Below are positions 27,417 through 35,196 of a stretch of 51,009 bases of DNA, piece after piece (the stretch's first letter is position 1; each line of letters opens with the position of its first letter). Under the pieces are notes generated by a model. It made no database searches and was not told the origin of the DNA. It saw nothing but the letters and a program-made list of their open reading frames with translations. The stretch is from Pseudoalteromonas sp. S2755. GTDB lineage: Bacteria; Pseudomonadota; Gammaproteobacteria; Enterobacterales; Alteromonadaceae. The stretch covers positions 1-51,009 of the forward strand of contig NZ_PNDS01000050.1 in NCBI RefSeq assembly GCF_005886535.1, in the 5' to 3' direction. Position numbers and translations under genes: made by a program.

Positions 27417-27440
27417 TGAGATCAGATTGCTCTGATCTCA
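27417..27440 (-). terminator. Hairpin between the peptide gene and the hydrolase gene
   Basis: A perfect 10-bp stem (TGAGATCAGA/TCTGATCTCA) with a 4-nt loop lies 11 bp after the peptide stop codon and before the hydrolase start. On the minus strand it is followed by TTTCGGTG, a short T-run. It is probably a partial terminator that makes the small peptide transcript more abundant than the downstream gene (inference). Confidence 0.6.
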
Positions 27441-27450
27441 ATAATGAACA

Positions 27451-27636
27451 TTAATCTTGACCATCGTCTCCGCCGTCACTGTCGGGTGTACTCGTCATCG
27501 TATCGCACCCGCATGGATTGTCAGGCTGTCTAATACCGCCCCCAGAAATAGAGGAGAGTTCCGAGTCTCTAATGTCTCTTACTTTAGGTTCAACCTGATC
27601 TCGGTGTTTTAGGATGAAAGGAGTCACAGATTTCAT
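27451..27636 (-). CDS. Putative graspetide (RiPP) precursor peptide
   Basis: A 61-residue peptide behind a strong ribosome binding site (TAAGGAAATTTCAT). The leader (1-33) is charged, contains PFILKHR near its start and ends in DSELSSISGG, a double-Gly form cut by bacteriocin-type leader peptidases. The tail after Gly33/34 has a CGC motif and then Thr46, Thr48, Ser49, Thr50 and Ser53, interleaved with Asp45, 52, 54, 57, 58 and 61. Hydroxyl and acidic side chains are exactly what an ATP-grasp ligase joins in omega-ester peptides. The gene directly follows an MvdC/MvdD-type ligase (47-bp gap). No similarity to microviridin cores is evident, so it would be a new core type. Confidence 0.75.
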   Translation of the reverse strand: MKSVTPFILKHRDQVEPKVRDIRDSELSSISGGGIRQPDNPCGCDTMTSTPDSDGGDDGQD

Positions 27637-27683
27637 ATGAAATTTCCTTATGAATTTTAAATTTGAGTCTAAGCGCTCAAGTG

Positions 27684-28655
27684 CTACTTCACTATATGGG
27701 AGTATATGTTAGCCAACGTGTTTGCATAATTTGTAGATATTTGAAATTCACATACTGGCTCTAGCCACTCCCAAATACCGTCCTGATTACATTCTAAAAA
27801 TATAAAATTGCCCTGTTTATCTACTATCATGTCAATACTTCCAAAAGTTAACTCAGCTAGCTCCATGTATTTCAAAATAGAATGTTTAATATGGTCAGGA
27901 AGTTGATAGCAAGTAAAATCTAGAGATAAGTTACCAAAGCGCCAATCAGTTTCCGTAGAATTGTATTGCTGAGAATCCACTTTAAATGCTAGCAAATCAT
28001 GTCCAGTTACAACGATCCTAAGTTCAAATTCTTTAACTATCTCGGGCATCAAAAAAGTAGGAGCAATCGACAATTCTTCTTGATCTGAATCCAGTAAATG
28101 CTCTCGCTCAAGTCTTAGAGTCATAAAATTGTAAGGGATATCAGCTTCATTACTTTTTGGTGGGATCTTCCTCCCCGATAAGGTCTTGATAACGCATTGC
28201 TGCTGATAACTGAAATCAACTAAATGTGATTTATTATTACTTACTATAGACGGTGCAATATTAAGGCCCGCTTGCTTTGCCAATATGCATTGTTTTATTT
28301 TTGAACGGTTTCGAAGGGAAGATACTGAGTTAAATGTCTTTCCTTCATATAAAGCGAGTAGGCTCTGATAGAATCCATTCCATTCATTTTCTAATACTTT
28401 TGCAGCCCTTTTATCTTCAATATCAAAGTAAAACCCTGTTCCTTCGAAAATTTTCTTTCGATTCCATATAATACTTCTTTCAGGTATTTTTTTATTGTTA
28501 TGGAAAAGACTGAAAAGGCCGTTACTATCTTGTTCAATAGTGTAAAGTTGAGGCTGAAATGGATCGAAAATAACTGTCTCAATACCTTTGTCGTTTAGCT
28601 TACCTACAACTCTTGAGACTGACGGATCTTTTGTTGCACCGATTACTAGTATCAT
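27684..28655 (-). CDS. MvdC/MvdD-type ATP-grasp peptide ligase (graspetide synthetase)
   Basis: A 323-residue cytoplasmic protein. An N-terminal pre-ATP-grasp domain (MILVIGATKDPSVSRVVGKL...) contains SIIWNRKK, the place of the vWYRR motif in graspetide ligases. The ATP-grasp core follows: Lys157 (CVIKTLSGR), KEFELRIVVTG (209-219), FKVDSQQ and TDWR (224-239), then FGSIDMIVD and the metal-binding end FLECNQDGIWEWLEP (286-300). The ELR-VVG / DSQ..DWR / FLExN series closely follows MvdC/MvdD. These enzymes use ATP to activate Asp/Glu side chains and form esters or amides with Thr/Ser/Lys of a precursor. The neighbouring 61-residue peptide is the obvious substrate. An AAGGAAG site precedes the start. 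Confidence 0.88.
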   Translation of the reverse strand: MILVIGATKDPSVSRVVGKLNDKGIETVIFDPFQPQLYTIEQDSNGLFSLFHNNKKIPERSIIWNRKKIFEGTGFYFDIEDKRAAKVLENEWNGFYQSLLALYEGKTFNSVSSLRNRSKIKQCILAKQAGLNIAPSIVSNNKSHLVDFSYQQQCVIKTLSGRKIPPKSNEADIPYNFMTLRLEREHLLDSDQEELSIAPTFLMPEIVKEFELRIVVTGHDLLAFKVDSQQYNSTETDWRFGNLSLDFTCYQLPDHIKHSILKYMELAELTFGSIDMIVDKQGNFIFLECNQDGIWEWLEPVCEFQISTNYANTLANIYSHIVK

Positions 28656-28821
28656 TAAACTTCCTTTTTAATGTAAGTTAAAAGTAAAAAATATAATACA
28701 ATCCTATGACTTTTTTTTTGATTGTCAATTAACTGGCTGTGTTGTGACGCTATCATTCCTTGAAGGCGGCACATAATTTAAGTTTTATTTAGCTGCTAGC
28801 GTTATTATTAACCAAGCTTGA

Positions 28822-29862
28822 TTAAGCAGATTTTTTGGCGAATAGCTCTTGGCGCACAAGCTCAGCCCCTGCGCTCAATGCAGCGAGCTTACCTCTTGCC
28901 ACTTCACGAGAAAGTGGTGCCATACCGCAGTTAGTGCATGGGTAGAGTTTGTCGGCGTCAACAAACTCAAGCGCTTTGCGTAGTGTGTTGGCAACTTCTT
29001 CTGGCGTTTCTATGGTGTTGGTTGCAACATCAATCGCACCAACCATCACTTTTTTACCACGGATCAACGCTAACAAGTCGATTGGCACGTGAGAGTTATG
29101 GCACTCTAAAGAGATGATATCGATATTGGATTTTTGTAGCTTAGGAAACGCCTCTTCATATTGACGCCATTCTGATCCTAAGGTCTTTTTCCAATCGGTG
29201 TTAGCTTTAATGCCGTAGCCGTAACAAATATGCACAGCGGTTTCGCATTTGAGTCCTTCAATGGCACGTTCAAGCGCCGCAATGCCCCAGTCGTTGACCT
29301 CATCAAAAAATACATTAAACGCTGGCTCATCGAACTGAATGATATCAACTCCAGCGGCCTCTAGTTCTTTGGCTTCTTGGTTAAGAATTTTAGCAAATTC
29401 CCACGCTAGCTTTTCACGGCTTTTGTAGTGGTCATCATACAGTGTATCTATCATCGTCATAGGACCTGGCAATGCCCATTTGATAGGTTTGTCTGTTTGG
29501 CTGCGTAGAAATTTGGCATCTTCAACAAAAACCGGCTTTTGGCGAGATACAGGACCAACAACAGTTGGGACACTGGCATCATAGCGGTCGCGAATTTTTA
29601 CCGTTTGACGCTTCTCAAAGTCCACACCGCTTAGGTGTTCAATAAAAGTGGTAACAAAGTGCTGGCGGGTTTGCTCGCCGTCACTCACGATATCAATACC
29701 GGCAAGTTGTTGCTCTTGCAAAGCAATACGTAGTGCATCGTTTTTGCCATCAATAAGCTCGTCGCCCTCTAGTTTCCAAGGTGACCACAGGGTTTCTGGC
29801 TGAGCAAGCCAAGCGGGCTTAGGTAAACTGCCAGCAGTAGATGTTGGTAATAGTGTTTTCAT
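28822..29862 (-). CDS. mesD: Folate-independent methionine synthase (core-MetE family)
   Basis: A 346-residue protein equal to the C-terminal catalytic half of MetE only. It starts TLLPTSTAGSLPKP, has VSDGEQTRQHF and IQFDEPAF, and carries zinc ligands in AVHICYGYG (His and Cys) and YPCTNCGMAPL (Cys). Short MetE-like enzymes next to a DUF1852 gene are the MesD family of methionine synthases, which do not use methyl-tetrahydrofolate; this rests on published knowledge of the MesD/MesX pair. The start is ATG 29862; a longer frame to 30012 overlaps the upstream gene and lacks a binding site. It forms an operon with mesX (28-bp gap). Confidence 0.9.
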   Translation of the reverse strand: MKTLLPTSTAGSLPKPAWLAQPETLWSPWKLEGDELIDGKNDALRIALQEQQLAGIDIVSDGEQTRQHFVTTFIEHLSGVDFEKRQTVKIRDRYDASVPTVVGPVSRQKPVFVEDAKFLRSQTDKPIKWALPGPMTMIDTLYDDHYKSREKLAWEFAKILNQEAKELEAAGVDIIQFDEPAFNVFFDEVNDWGIAALERAIEGLKCETAVHICYGYGIKANTDWKKTLGSEWRQYEEAFPKLQKSNIDIISLECHNSHVPIDLLALIRGKKVMVGAIDVATNTIETPEEVANTLRKALEFVDADKLYPCTNCGMAPLSREVARGKLAALSAGAELVRQELFAKKSA

Positions 29863-29890
29863 AATAAATGCTGTTCCATATTCCCGTTGA

Positions 29891-30868
29891 TTATAAAGCG
29901 TAATTTGCAGACCACTGTTCAAGCACGGTTTGGTAAGGCTTGATAAAATGCTCTTCGGCAAATCGACCTTGTGCAATCGCCAACTGGCTGCGCTCTTCGC
30001 GGTCATAAACAATTTGTGTTAGCGAGTGATCGGAGTTTTTCAAGTTTGGTTGATAGCACTTGCCCGCCACCGCATTGGCATTGTAAATCTCTGGGCGGTA
30101 GATCTTTTGGAATGTTTCCATAGTGCTGATGGTGCTGATTAATTCCAGATTGGTGTAGTCATTCAGTAAGTCACCAAAGAAGTAAAAAGCCAAAGGTGCA
30201 ACACTATTTGGTGGCATAAAGTAGCGCACCTCTAAGCCCATCTTTTTGAAGTATTGCTCAGTTAATGATGACTCATTTGGTTGATATTCAAAGCCAAGCA
30301 CAGGGTGCTGATTTTCAGTGCGGTGATAGGTTTTGTTATCCGATACACTTAGGCAAATCACTGGTGGTTTACTAAAGTGACTTTTGTAAGCTTCTGAATC
30401 GACAAAGTATTTAAATAGCTTACCGTGTAGGTCGCCAAAGTTAGCTGGGATGCTGAATTTAGGTTGATCTTTATTATGATCAAGTAATAGCACGCTAAAG
30501 TCGTAGTCACGTACGTAAGATGAGAAATTGTTACCAACAATTCCCTCAATGCGTTCATTGGTTTTGTGGTCAACAATATTGGTTTTTAACACCTCAATTG
30601 ACGGGAAAGTTTGCCCACTGCCTGCAATATCCATATCAACTGAGACTATCTCAAGCTCAACAGAATAACGGTCACCTTTTGGGTTATCCCAGTTAGCCAA
30701 TGCGTTAAAGCGATTATCAATCATCTTTAGGGCATTGCGTAAGTTTTGCTGGCGGCTTTCGCCTCTGGCTAAGTTAGCAAAGTTAGTGGTGATCCGCGTG
30801 CTGTTTGACGGATGGTAATTCTCGTCAAGACGAATGCTCTTAATAGTGAAAGTAAACTCGTTATTCAT
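29891..30868 (-). CDS. mesX: DUF1852 protein MesX, partner of the methionine synthase MesD
   Basis: A 325-residue cytoplasmic protein of the DUF1852 family, full length from MNNEFTFTIKSIRLDENYHPS to the end EEHFIKPYQTVLEQWSANYAL. The conserved NFANLARGESRQQNLRNAL and QTFPSIEVLKTNIVDHKTNERIEGIVGNNFSSY stretches are present. MesX has been proposed to be an oxygenase that is needed for MesD to make methionine, so the pair would need oxygen. It is the first gene of the operon. Its upstream region holds an array resembling MetJ boxes, matching methionine control. Confidence 0.9.
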   Translation of the reverse strand: MNNEFTFTIKSIRLDENYHPSNSTRITTNFANLARGESRQQNLRNALKMIDNRFNALANWDNPKGDRYSVELEIVSVDMDIAGSGQTFPSIEVLKTNIVDHKTNERIEGIVGNNFSSYVRDYDFSVLLLDHNKDQPKFSIPANFGDLHGKLFKYFVDSEAYKSHFSKPPVICLSVSDNKTYHRTENQHPVLGFEYQPNESSLTEQYFKKMGLEVRYFMPPNSVAPLAFYFFGDLLNDYTNLELISTISTMETFQKIYRPEIYNANAVAGKCYQPNLKNSDHSLTQIVYDREERSQLAIAQGRFAEEHFIKPYQTVLEQWSANYAL

Positions 30869-31120
30869 GTTCTTTAGGTATCCAATTCTAATGCTGACGT
30901 ACTCGGCAATTACGTTTCACTGCGGTAAACAGATATCCTCGGGGACACAGTGAGAGTGCCGAACATTAAGTGATGTGAGATTTATACGTGGATCTCAAGA
31001 TGAAGAAAAACGGTTTTATTTCACATAAAACATGAGTCTGATTCATGAGTTGCAAAAATAGATGCCGCTTATTGAGTCGTATATGCAGAAAATATGAGTA
31101 ATTGTAGAATGAAATCCACT

Positions 31121-31152
31121 GGAAATCTGAAAGTCTAGACTGCTAAATGTCT
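31121..31152. promoter_or_regulatory. Array of four MetJ-box-like octamers
   Basis: Four contiguous 8-mers, GGAAATCT, GAAAGTCT, AGACTGCT and AAATGTCT, match the met-box consensus AGACGTCT at 5, 5, 6 and 6 of 8 positions. Phased tandem octamers are how MetJ binds. The array lies in the 465-bp divergent region between mesX (minus, about 250 bp away) and the TauE-type gene (plus, about 180 bp away), so it could control either. The rest of that region shows only a direct repeat CTTAGGTG (31251 and 31293). Confidence 0.55.
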
Positions 31153-31333
31153 AAGTTGCATTTGTTTCAAGTAAAACGTGAGGAATATTCAAGGCTTATC
31201 TAAGTCAAAAGCACCAATGGCAAAGCGTTATGTTGTTATACTCGCCAGCGCTTAGGTGACACAAAGGCTAAAAGCAACGCCGATATTGCTCACTTAGGTG
31301 TTTGCGCCTCAATGAAAAGAAGAGATAAGTGGA

Positions 31334-32143
31334 ATGAGTGAGTTGATATTGTTGTTTGTGTATTGTGCACTACTCGGTAGTGTTGTCGGCTTTTTAGCCG
31401 GGTTGTTAGGTATTGGTGGTGGGCTGGTTATTGTTCCGGTGCTGAGCAGTATTTTATTGTACTTTAACGTGTTACCACCGGAGCAAGTGGTCATAGCCGC
31501 CGTGGCGACATCGTTGGCATCCATTTTATTTACTTCTACCTCATCGGCAATCGCGCATCATAAAAATGGTAATGTACCGTGGGATTTAGCGCCGTGGATA
31601 ATGACGGGCGTTGCACTAGGCGCGCTGATCAGTGGTTTTTTGGCAGCGCTATTACCCGAAAACGCAGTGCGCATTGTATTTGCAGTAAGTGTGGTATTGA
31701 TAGCAATAAAAATGTTTTATAGCAGCAAAAATGAGAGCACAACCCAAAGGCAGCTGCCAAATAAAGGCATACTTACGGTATTAACGACGATCACCGGTGG
31801 TTTATCTGCCATGATAGGCATTGGCGGTGGAGCGCTTTTGGTACCGCTGTTGACGTTTTTCTCTCTTGATATGAAAAAGGCCATAGGATGCGCTTCTGCA
31901 TGTGGCATTGTTATCGCGCTTTTTGGTTCCGTTGGCTACATTAGCTCGGGCAGTGCGCACTTTGCACTTTCGGATGGTTTCGCCGGATTTGTTTATTTGC
32001 CAGCCCTGTTAGGAATTGTGTGCACGTCTTGGTTTACCGCTCCAATGGGGGCTAAAGCCACGCATCACTTGCCTGTTGCCACGATTAAAAAGGTATTTGC
32101 TGTGCTGCTGTTAGTGATGGCTGTGAATATGGCGGTGAATTAA
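31334..32143 (+). CDS. TauE/SafE (TSUP) family transporter
   Basis: A 269-residue inner-membrane protein with about eight hydrophobic segments in two related halves. The first half starts VGFLAGLLGIGGGLVIVPVL and the second GGLSAMIGIGGGALLVPLLTF; these Gly-rich repeats define the TSUP family of anion (sulfite, sulfonate, sulfoacetate) exporters. It is divergent from the methionine-synthesis operon and shares its regulatory region, so a role in sulfur compound export is plausible. The exact substrate is unknown. Confidence 0.9.
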   Translation: MSELILLFVYCALLGSVVGFLAGLLGIGGGLVIVPVLSSILLYFNVLPPEQVVIAAVATSLASILFTSTSSAIAHHKNGNVPWDLAPWIMTGVALGALISGFLAALLPENAVRIVFAVSVVLIAIKMFYSSKNESTTQRQLPNKGILTVLTTITGGLSAMIGIGGGALLVPLLTFFSLDMKKAIGCASACGIVIALFGSVGYISSGSAHFALSDGFAGFVYLPALLGIVCTSWFTAPMGAKATHHLPVATIKKVFAVLLLVMAVNMAVN

Positions 32144-32214
32144 AAAGCTAGCGCTGGTAATGAGTTCTTTTTTGGGTAAATTTCGAGTTTTGTTTTATTA
32201 AGCGCTATCAACCT

Positions 32215-32580
32215 TTGGCAAAAATTGAAATTAAAAGACTTATCAAAGAGATCCAACTCTTATTCCCTGAAGTTGTTCCTTTGCTGGCTGAGCATGAAAA
32301 GTGGGCAACAAGCTTTCGTATGGAAACGTTTGCAAACTTGACTACTCATGCCTTTAACAACGGTGAGTTAGAGGCCGCAGCGGCATATCTAGACTATATA
32401 AACAACAAGCTAACTAGCGCAAGTCCGCCATTGCGCAATTTTATTGATGCGTATTATGTAGAGCACCTCTTTTGGCGTGCAACACAACGAGGTATAGATT
32501 TAGGATGGCCGCTGCTCCCAACCAACTTAAAACAGTTTTATCTCGACTTTTATGGAAACATACCTACCCCGAGGACTTAA
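32215..32580 (+). CDS. Small conserved cytoplasmic protein (possibly DUF7674)
   Basis: A protein of about 121 residues, helical throughout (IKRLIKEIQLLFPEVVPLLAEH, MATFANLTTHAFNN-like middle, LDYINNKLTSASPPLRNFID). The layout recalls DUF7674, which I name with low confidence. The start is unclear: the only usual start codon is TTG 32215, with no ribosome binding site, although the frame is open for 39 more bases upstream without ATG or GTG. It ends 77 bp before the GNAT gene. Confidence 0.6.
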   Translation: MAKIEIKRLIKEIQLLFPEVVPLLAEHEKWATSFRMETFANLTTHAFNNGELEAAAAYLDYINNKLTSASPPLRNFIDAYYVEHLFWRATQRGIDLGWPLLPTNLKQFYLDFYGNIPTPRT

Positions 32581-32657
32581 TTCAAAGCTGGCGCAAGTTC
32601 AATTGAGTGGGTATATTCAATCGTGATCCACATATAGTCGAATACGCGGGTAAAGAG

Positions 32658-33143
32658 ATGATAAGAGAGGTAACTCGGAATGATTTTGAGTCATTTTGGC
32701 CAACATTTTCAGAAGTGATCCAAGCACAAGAAACGTATGCATTTGACTCAAATATGAGTATGGAACAGGCATTTTTACTTTGGTGTGAAACGCCGCTCAA
32801 AGCTTTTGCATATGTTGAAAATGGGCAAGTACTTGGCAGCTATTATTTGCGACAAAATGCGATGGGTCCGAGTAGCCACATATGTAACTGTGGTTACATG
32901 GTGTCGAGTTTGGCTCGTGGTAAAGGAATTGCACGGCTGATGTGCGAACATTCCCAGCAGCAAGCGTTAGCACTGGGGTTCGAAGCCATGCAATTTAATA
33001 GTGTGGTATCGACCAATGAAGTGGCGATTAAACTTTGGCAAAAGCTTGGTTTTACCATTGTGGGCACCATTCCCAAGGCATACAAGCATCCTCGTCTGGG
33101 TTTGGTAGATAGCTTTGTTATGTATAAATGGTTAGCTGATTAA
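32658..33143 (+). CDS. GNAT family N-acetyltransferase
   Basis: A 161-residue acetyltransferase from ATG 32658 (IREVTRNDFESFWPTFSEV). It contains the acetyl-CoA loop SLARGKGIARLMCEHSQQQA (RxxGxG/A) and the C-terminal NEVAIKLWQKLGFTIVGTIPKAY, the typical GNAT end in which Leu-Trp-Gln-Lys-Leu-Gly-Phe follows an Asn. The form resembles amino-acid or aminoglycoside-like small-molecule acetyltransferases, but the substrate is unknown. An upstream GTG (32607) would add 17 residues of unlikely sequence. Confidence 0.88.
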   Translation: MIREVTRNDFESFWPTFSEVIQAQETYAFDSNMSMEQAFLLWCETPLKAFAYVENGQVLGSYYLRQNAMGPSSHICNCGYMVSSLARGKGIARLMCEHSQQQALALGFEAMQFNSVVSTNEVAIKLWQKLGFTIVGTIPKAYKHPRLGLVDSFVMYKWLAD

Positions 33144-33181
33144 AGTGGACAGGCGCTAAACTAACGTGGCGAATGTTATTT

Positions 33182-33212
33182 TGCGCAGTCGATCAGTATT
33201 TTTTACTGCGCA
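33182..33212. terminator. Hairpin between convergent GNAT gene and LysR remnant
   Basis: TGCGCAGT (33182-33189) and its exact complement ACTGCGCA (33205-33212) are separated by 15 bases that include a T6 run. It lies in the gap between convergent frames, so it may terminate either. Confidence 0.45.
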
Positions 33213-33217
33213 TAGTC

Positions 33218-33421
33218 TTAAGTAAAAAGCTGATAAGCCGCTTGACGTAGGGTGTGGATTTTTTTTGTTGGATGGGTCAAGGTCCATAAATCTGCATAGT
33301 GTTCACTCGCTGGTGCAAATTCAATTAAATTAGGAAAATGCCTTGCAATATACTGCGCCCCTCCGAGTGTATTGGCACGCTTCAATGCAAGCAGTAATTG
33401 AAAGCCATCCCAATTTTTCAT
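33218..33421 (-). pseudogene. Remnant of a LysR-type regulator with a large in-frame internal deletion
   Basis: The 67-codon frame begins NWDGFQLLLALKRANTLGGA, which is the first part of a LysR helix-turn-helix domain. It passes directly into AQYIARHFPNLIEFAPASEHYADLWTLTHPTKK, which is the last part of a LysR substrate-binding domain (the P-L....LW-LTHP pattern). Between them a LysR protein would have roughly 200-230 further residues. So the gene seems to have lost its middle without loss of frame. The product cannot bind DNA normally. No ribosome binding site is evident. Confidence 0.7.
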
Positions 33422-33633
33422 GCCCACAACACCAAAGATTAGGTGCAATTAAAGTAAAGTGTATTTTGCGGTGTTCCGGAAGTGCTACAAGTCTTATAAG
33501 AATGTCCCACTTTCGATACACCATCAACGTAATGGTTGAAGGAACTTATATTTAACCTATTGTTTTTTATAGTTATATATTTTGGCATGTAAGTTGATTG
33601 ACTCAACATGTATAAAAACAACAAGGATTAATT

Positions 33634-35127
33634 ATGAAAAAGTTTGTCTTGTCTGCCATTACTTCTACCGTATTAATGTTGAATAGCGTGAATGTGCAAA
33701 GCTTTGAAGATGACCGAGTACAATTGTTAGAAGCTTACTTTACACACTGCGAACAAATAAAGTTATGTAATGGCAGTGTCTTAGTTGCAGAAAATGACTC
33801 CATACTTTTCCAAAAAACGATGGGAGAGGTTAGTCACGCTAGTGAAGAGCAGCTAAGGACTCAACATCAGTTTGATATTGGTTCTATTTCAAAGCAGTTT
33901 ACTGCTATCGCGATCATGATGCTTAAAGAGCAAGGCAAACTGAAATTTGAAGATCCCGTTTATTTATATATTCCTAACTTTCCATATAAAGATATTAAAA
34001 TCAATCAGCTATTAAACCACACCTCTGGTGTGCCAGATATGATGCCTTATATCTCGGACTTGTATCGTCAAGGAAAAGTGGGTTCCAGCCTTGATCAAAG
34101 TTTTTTATTGAGTGTGCTGCTGAGTGAGCAACCTGCATTGATGTTTAAACCGGGTGAGCAATTTAAATACAGTAATACTGGTTATGTTGTACTTGCAAAG
34201 GTCATTGAGTCAGTATCTAGATTGCCGTATAGCCAGTATCTTCAACAGCAAGTCTTTTCACCCCTTGGTATGCATTATACAGTTAGTCGAACCAAGTTGA
34301 CGGAAAAGAAAATAACAACTCGTGCCTATGGATTTCGTCGTCACTTAAATGACAAGAAGCGCGCCTTTGATCAAATTCCTTTCTTTGATGTTGAGGGGAT
34401 GGGCGGGATCTATTCAACGACTCAGGACTTGTATAAGTGGCACTTAGCGTTAAGCAATAATAAACTTATTTCGAAGGAAACTTGGCTACAAGCGCTGCAG
34501 CCGACTACAACATTAGACAACAACACCAAGCAGTACGGTTATGGGTTCATGTTAAAGGCTGATGCCTATGATAATCCAAAGTTTGGCCACAGTGGCCACT
34601 GGCGAGGTTTTAAGTCGATTTACAGCCATCAATTGGATGATAATAGAACGATTATTCTTTTAACAAATAATGGTCAAGATGACGTTGTTGATGAGAATGA
34701 AAAAGCGGTAGAAGCCATTTTAGCGATGAAACCATACCCTCAAGTGAAACAACCTATTTCAGCAGTTCTTTATAAGATCTTTACCCAAGAGGAACCAGCT
34801 GAGGCGAGACGTCAATATAATCGCCTCAAGACCGATAGGTATAACGATTATGACTTTTCAGAAGCGCAGTTGAATGACTTGGGTTATGCGCTTTTGGGAG
34901 AAGAGAAAAATGCCGCTGCTATTGCTGCATTTGAGCTAAACGTTGAAGCATTCCCAGGTTCAGCCAATGGGTTAGATAGTCTCGCAGAGGCACTGATTGC
35001 CGATAATCAACTAAAACGTGCAAAGGCGATTTTAAAACAGGCAATGCTACTTGACCCTAATCTCGAATCTGCAAAGAAGCAACTAGCGAGTCTAGAAACA
35101 CCTGTGAGTTCGGAAAATTCGCTGTAG
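33634..35127 (+). CDS. Exported serine beta-lactamase-like hydrolase with C-terminal tetratricopeptide region
   Basis: A 497-residue protein with a signal peptide (KKFVLSAITSTVLMLNSVNVQS). The beta-lactamase (class C/DD-peptidase-like) domain shows SxxK at Ser84-Lys87 (DIGSISKQFTA), the YxN motif in FKYSNTGYVVLAKV and the third box HSGHWRGF (an H-x-G form). LNHTSGVPDMMPY is typical of the family. Residues about 395-490 are tetratricopeptide-like (NDLGYALLGEEKNAAAIAAFE, LAEALIADNQLKRAKAILKQAM). Family members hydrolyse D-Ala peptides, esters or small amides; the substrate is unknown. It may be monocistronic, ending in a hairpin shared with the convergent kinase gene. Confidence 0.92.
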   Translation: MKKFVLSAITSTVLMLNSVNVQSFEDDRVQLLEAYFTHCEQIKLCNGSVLVAENDSILFQKTMGEVSHASEEQLRTQHQFDIGSISKQFTAIAIMMLKEQGKLKFEDPVYLYIPNFPYKDIKINQLLNHTSGVPDMMPYISDLYRQGKVGSSLDQSFLLSVLLSEQPALMFKPGEQFKYSNTGYVVLAKVIESVSRLPYSQYLQQQVFSPLGMHYTVSRTKLTEKKITTRAYGFRRHLNDKKRAFDQIPFFDVEGMGGIYSTTQDLYKWHLALSNNKLISKETWLQALQPTTTLDNNTKQYGYGFMLKADAYDNPKFGHSGHWRGFKSIYSHQLDDNRTIILLTNNGQDDVVDENEKAVEAILAMKPYPQVKQPISAVLYKIFTQEEPAEARRQYNRLKTDRYNDYDFSEAQLNDLGYALLGEEKNAAAIAAFELNVEAFPGSANGLDSLAEALIADNQLKRAKAILKQAMLLDPNLESAKKQLASLETPVSSENSL

Positions 35128-35151
35128 CAACCGTTGCCTTGGCCAAATTGC

Positions 35152-35184
35152 AGCTGCTGGGTGAGCTATCATGACTCAGCAGCT
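35152..35184. terminator. Bidirectional terminator between convergent genes
   Basis: AGCTGCTGGGT (35152-35162) pairs with ACTCAGCAGCT (35174-35184) at 10 of 11 positions. The hairpin lies between the stop codons of the beta-lactamase-like gene and the kinase gene and is followed on the plus strand by an AT-rich stretch. Confidence 0.6.
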
Positions 35185-35196
35185 AAGCGCATCATT

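Noticed and set aside
26326..27441. Longer start at ATG 27441 for the ChaN/EreA-like gene
   Set aside because: It would put the perfect hairpin at 27417-27440 inside the coding region and remove the signal peptide from the N-terminus; ATG 27402 fits better.
27451..27636. Classical class II bacteriocin (Gly-Gly leader) instead of a graspetide
   Set aside because: Not excluded, but the adjacent MvdC/MvdD-type ligase and the Thr/Ser/Asp tail fit a graspetide better, and no immunity or exporter genes are present.
31251..31300. Direct repeat CTTAGGTG upstream of the TauE-type gene
   Set aside because: Eight bases only, with no riboswitch consensus that I recognise.
33504..33521. TGTCCCACTTTCGATACA resembles one copy of the enhancer dyad
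   Set aside because: The left half-site does not match (CCA for TCG), and no -24/-12 promoter is visible downstream.
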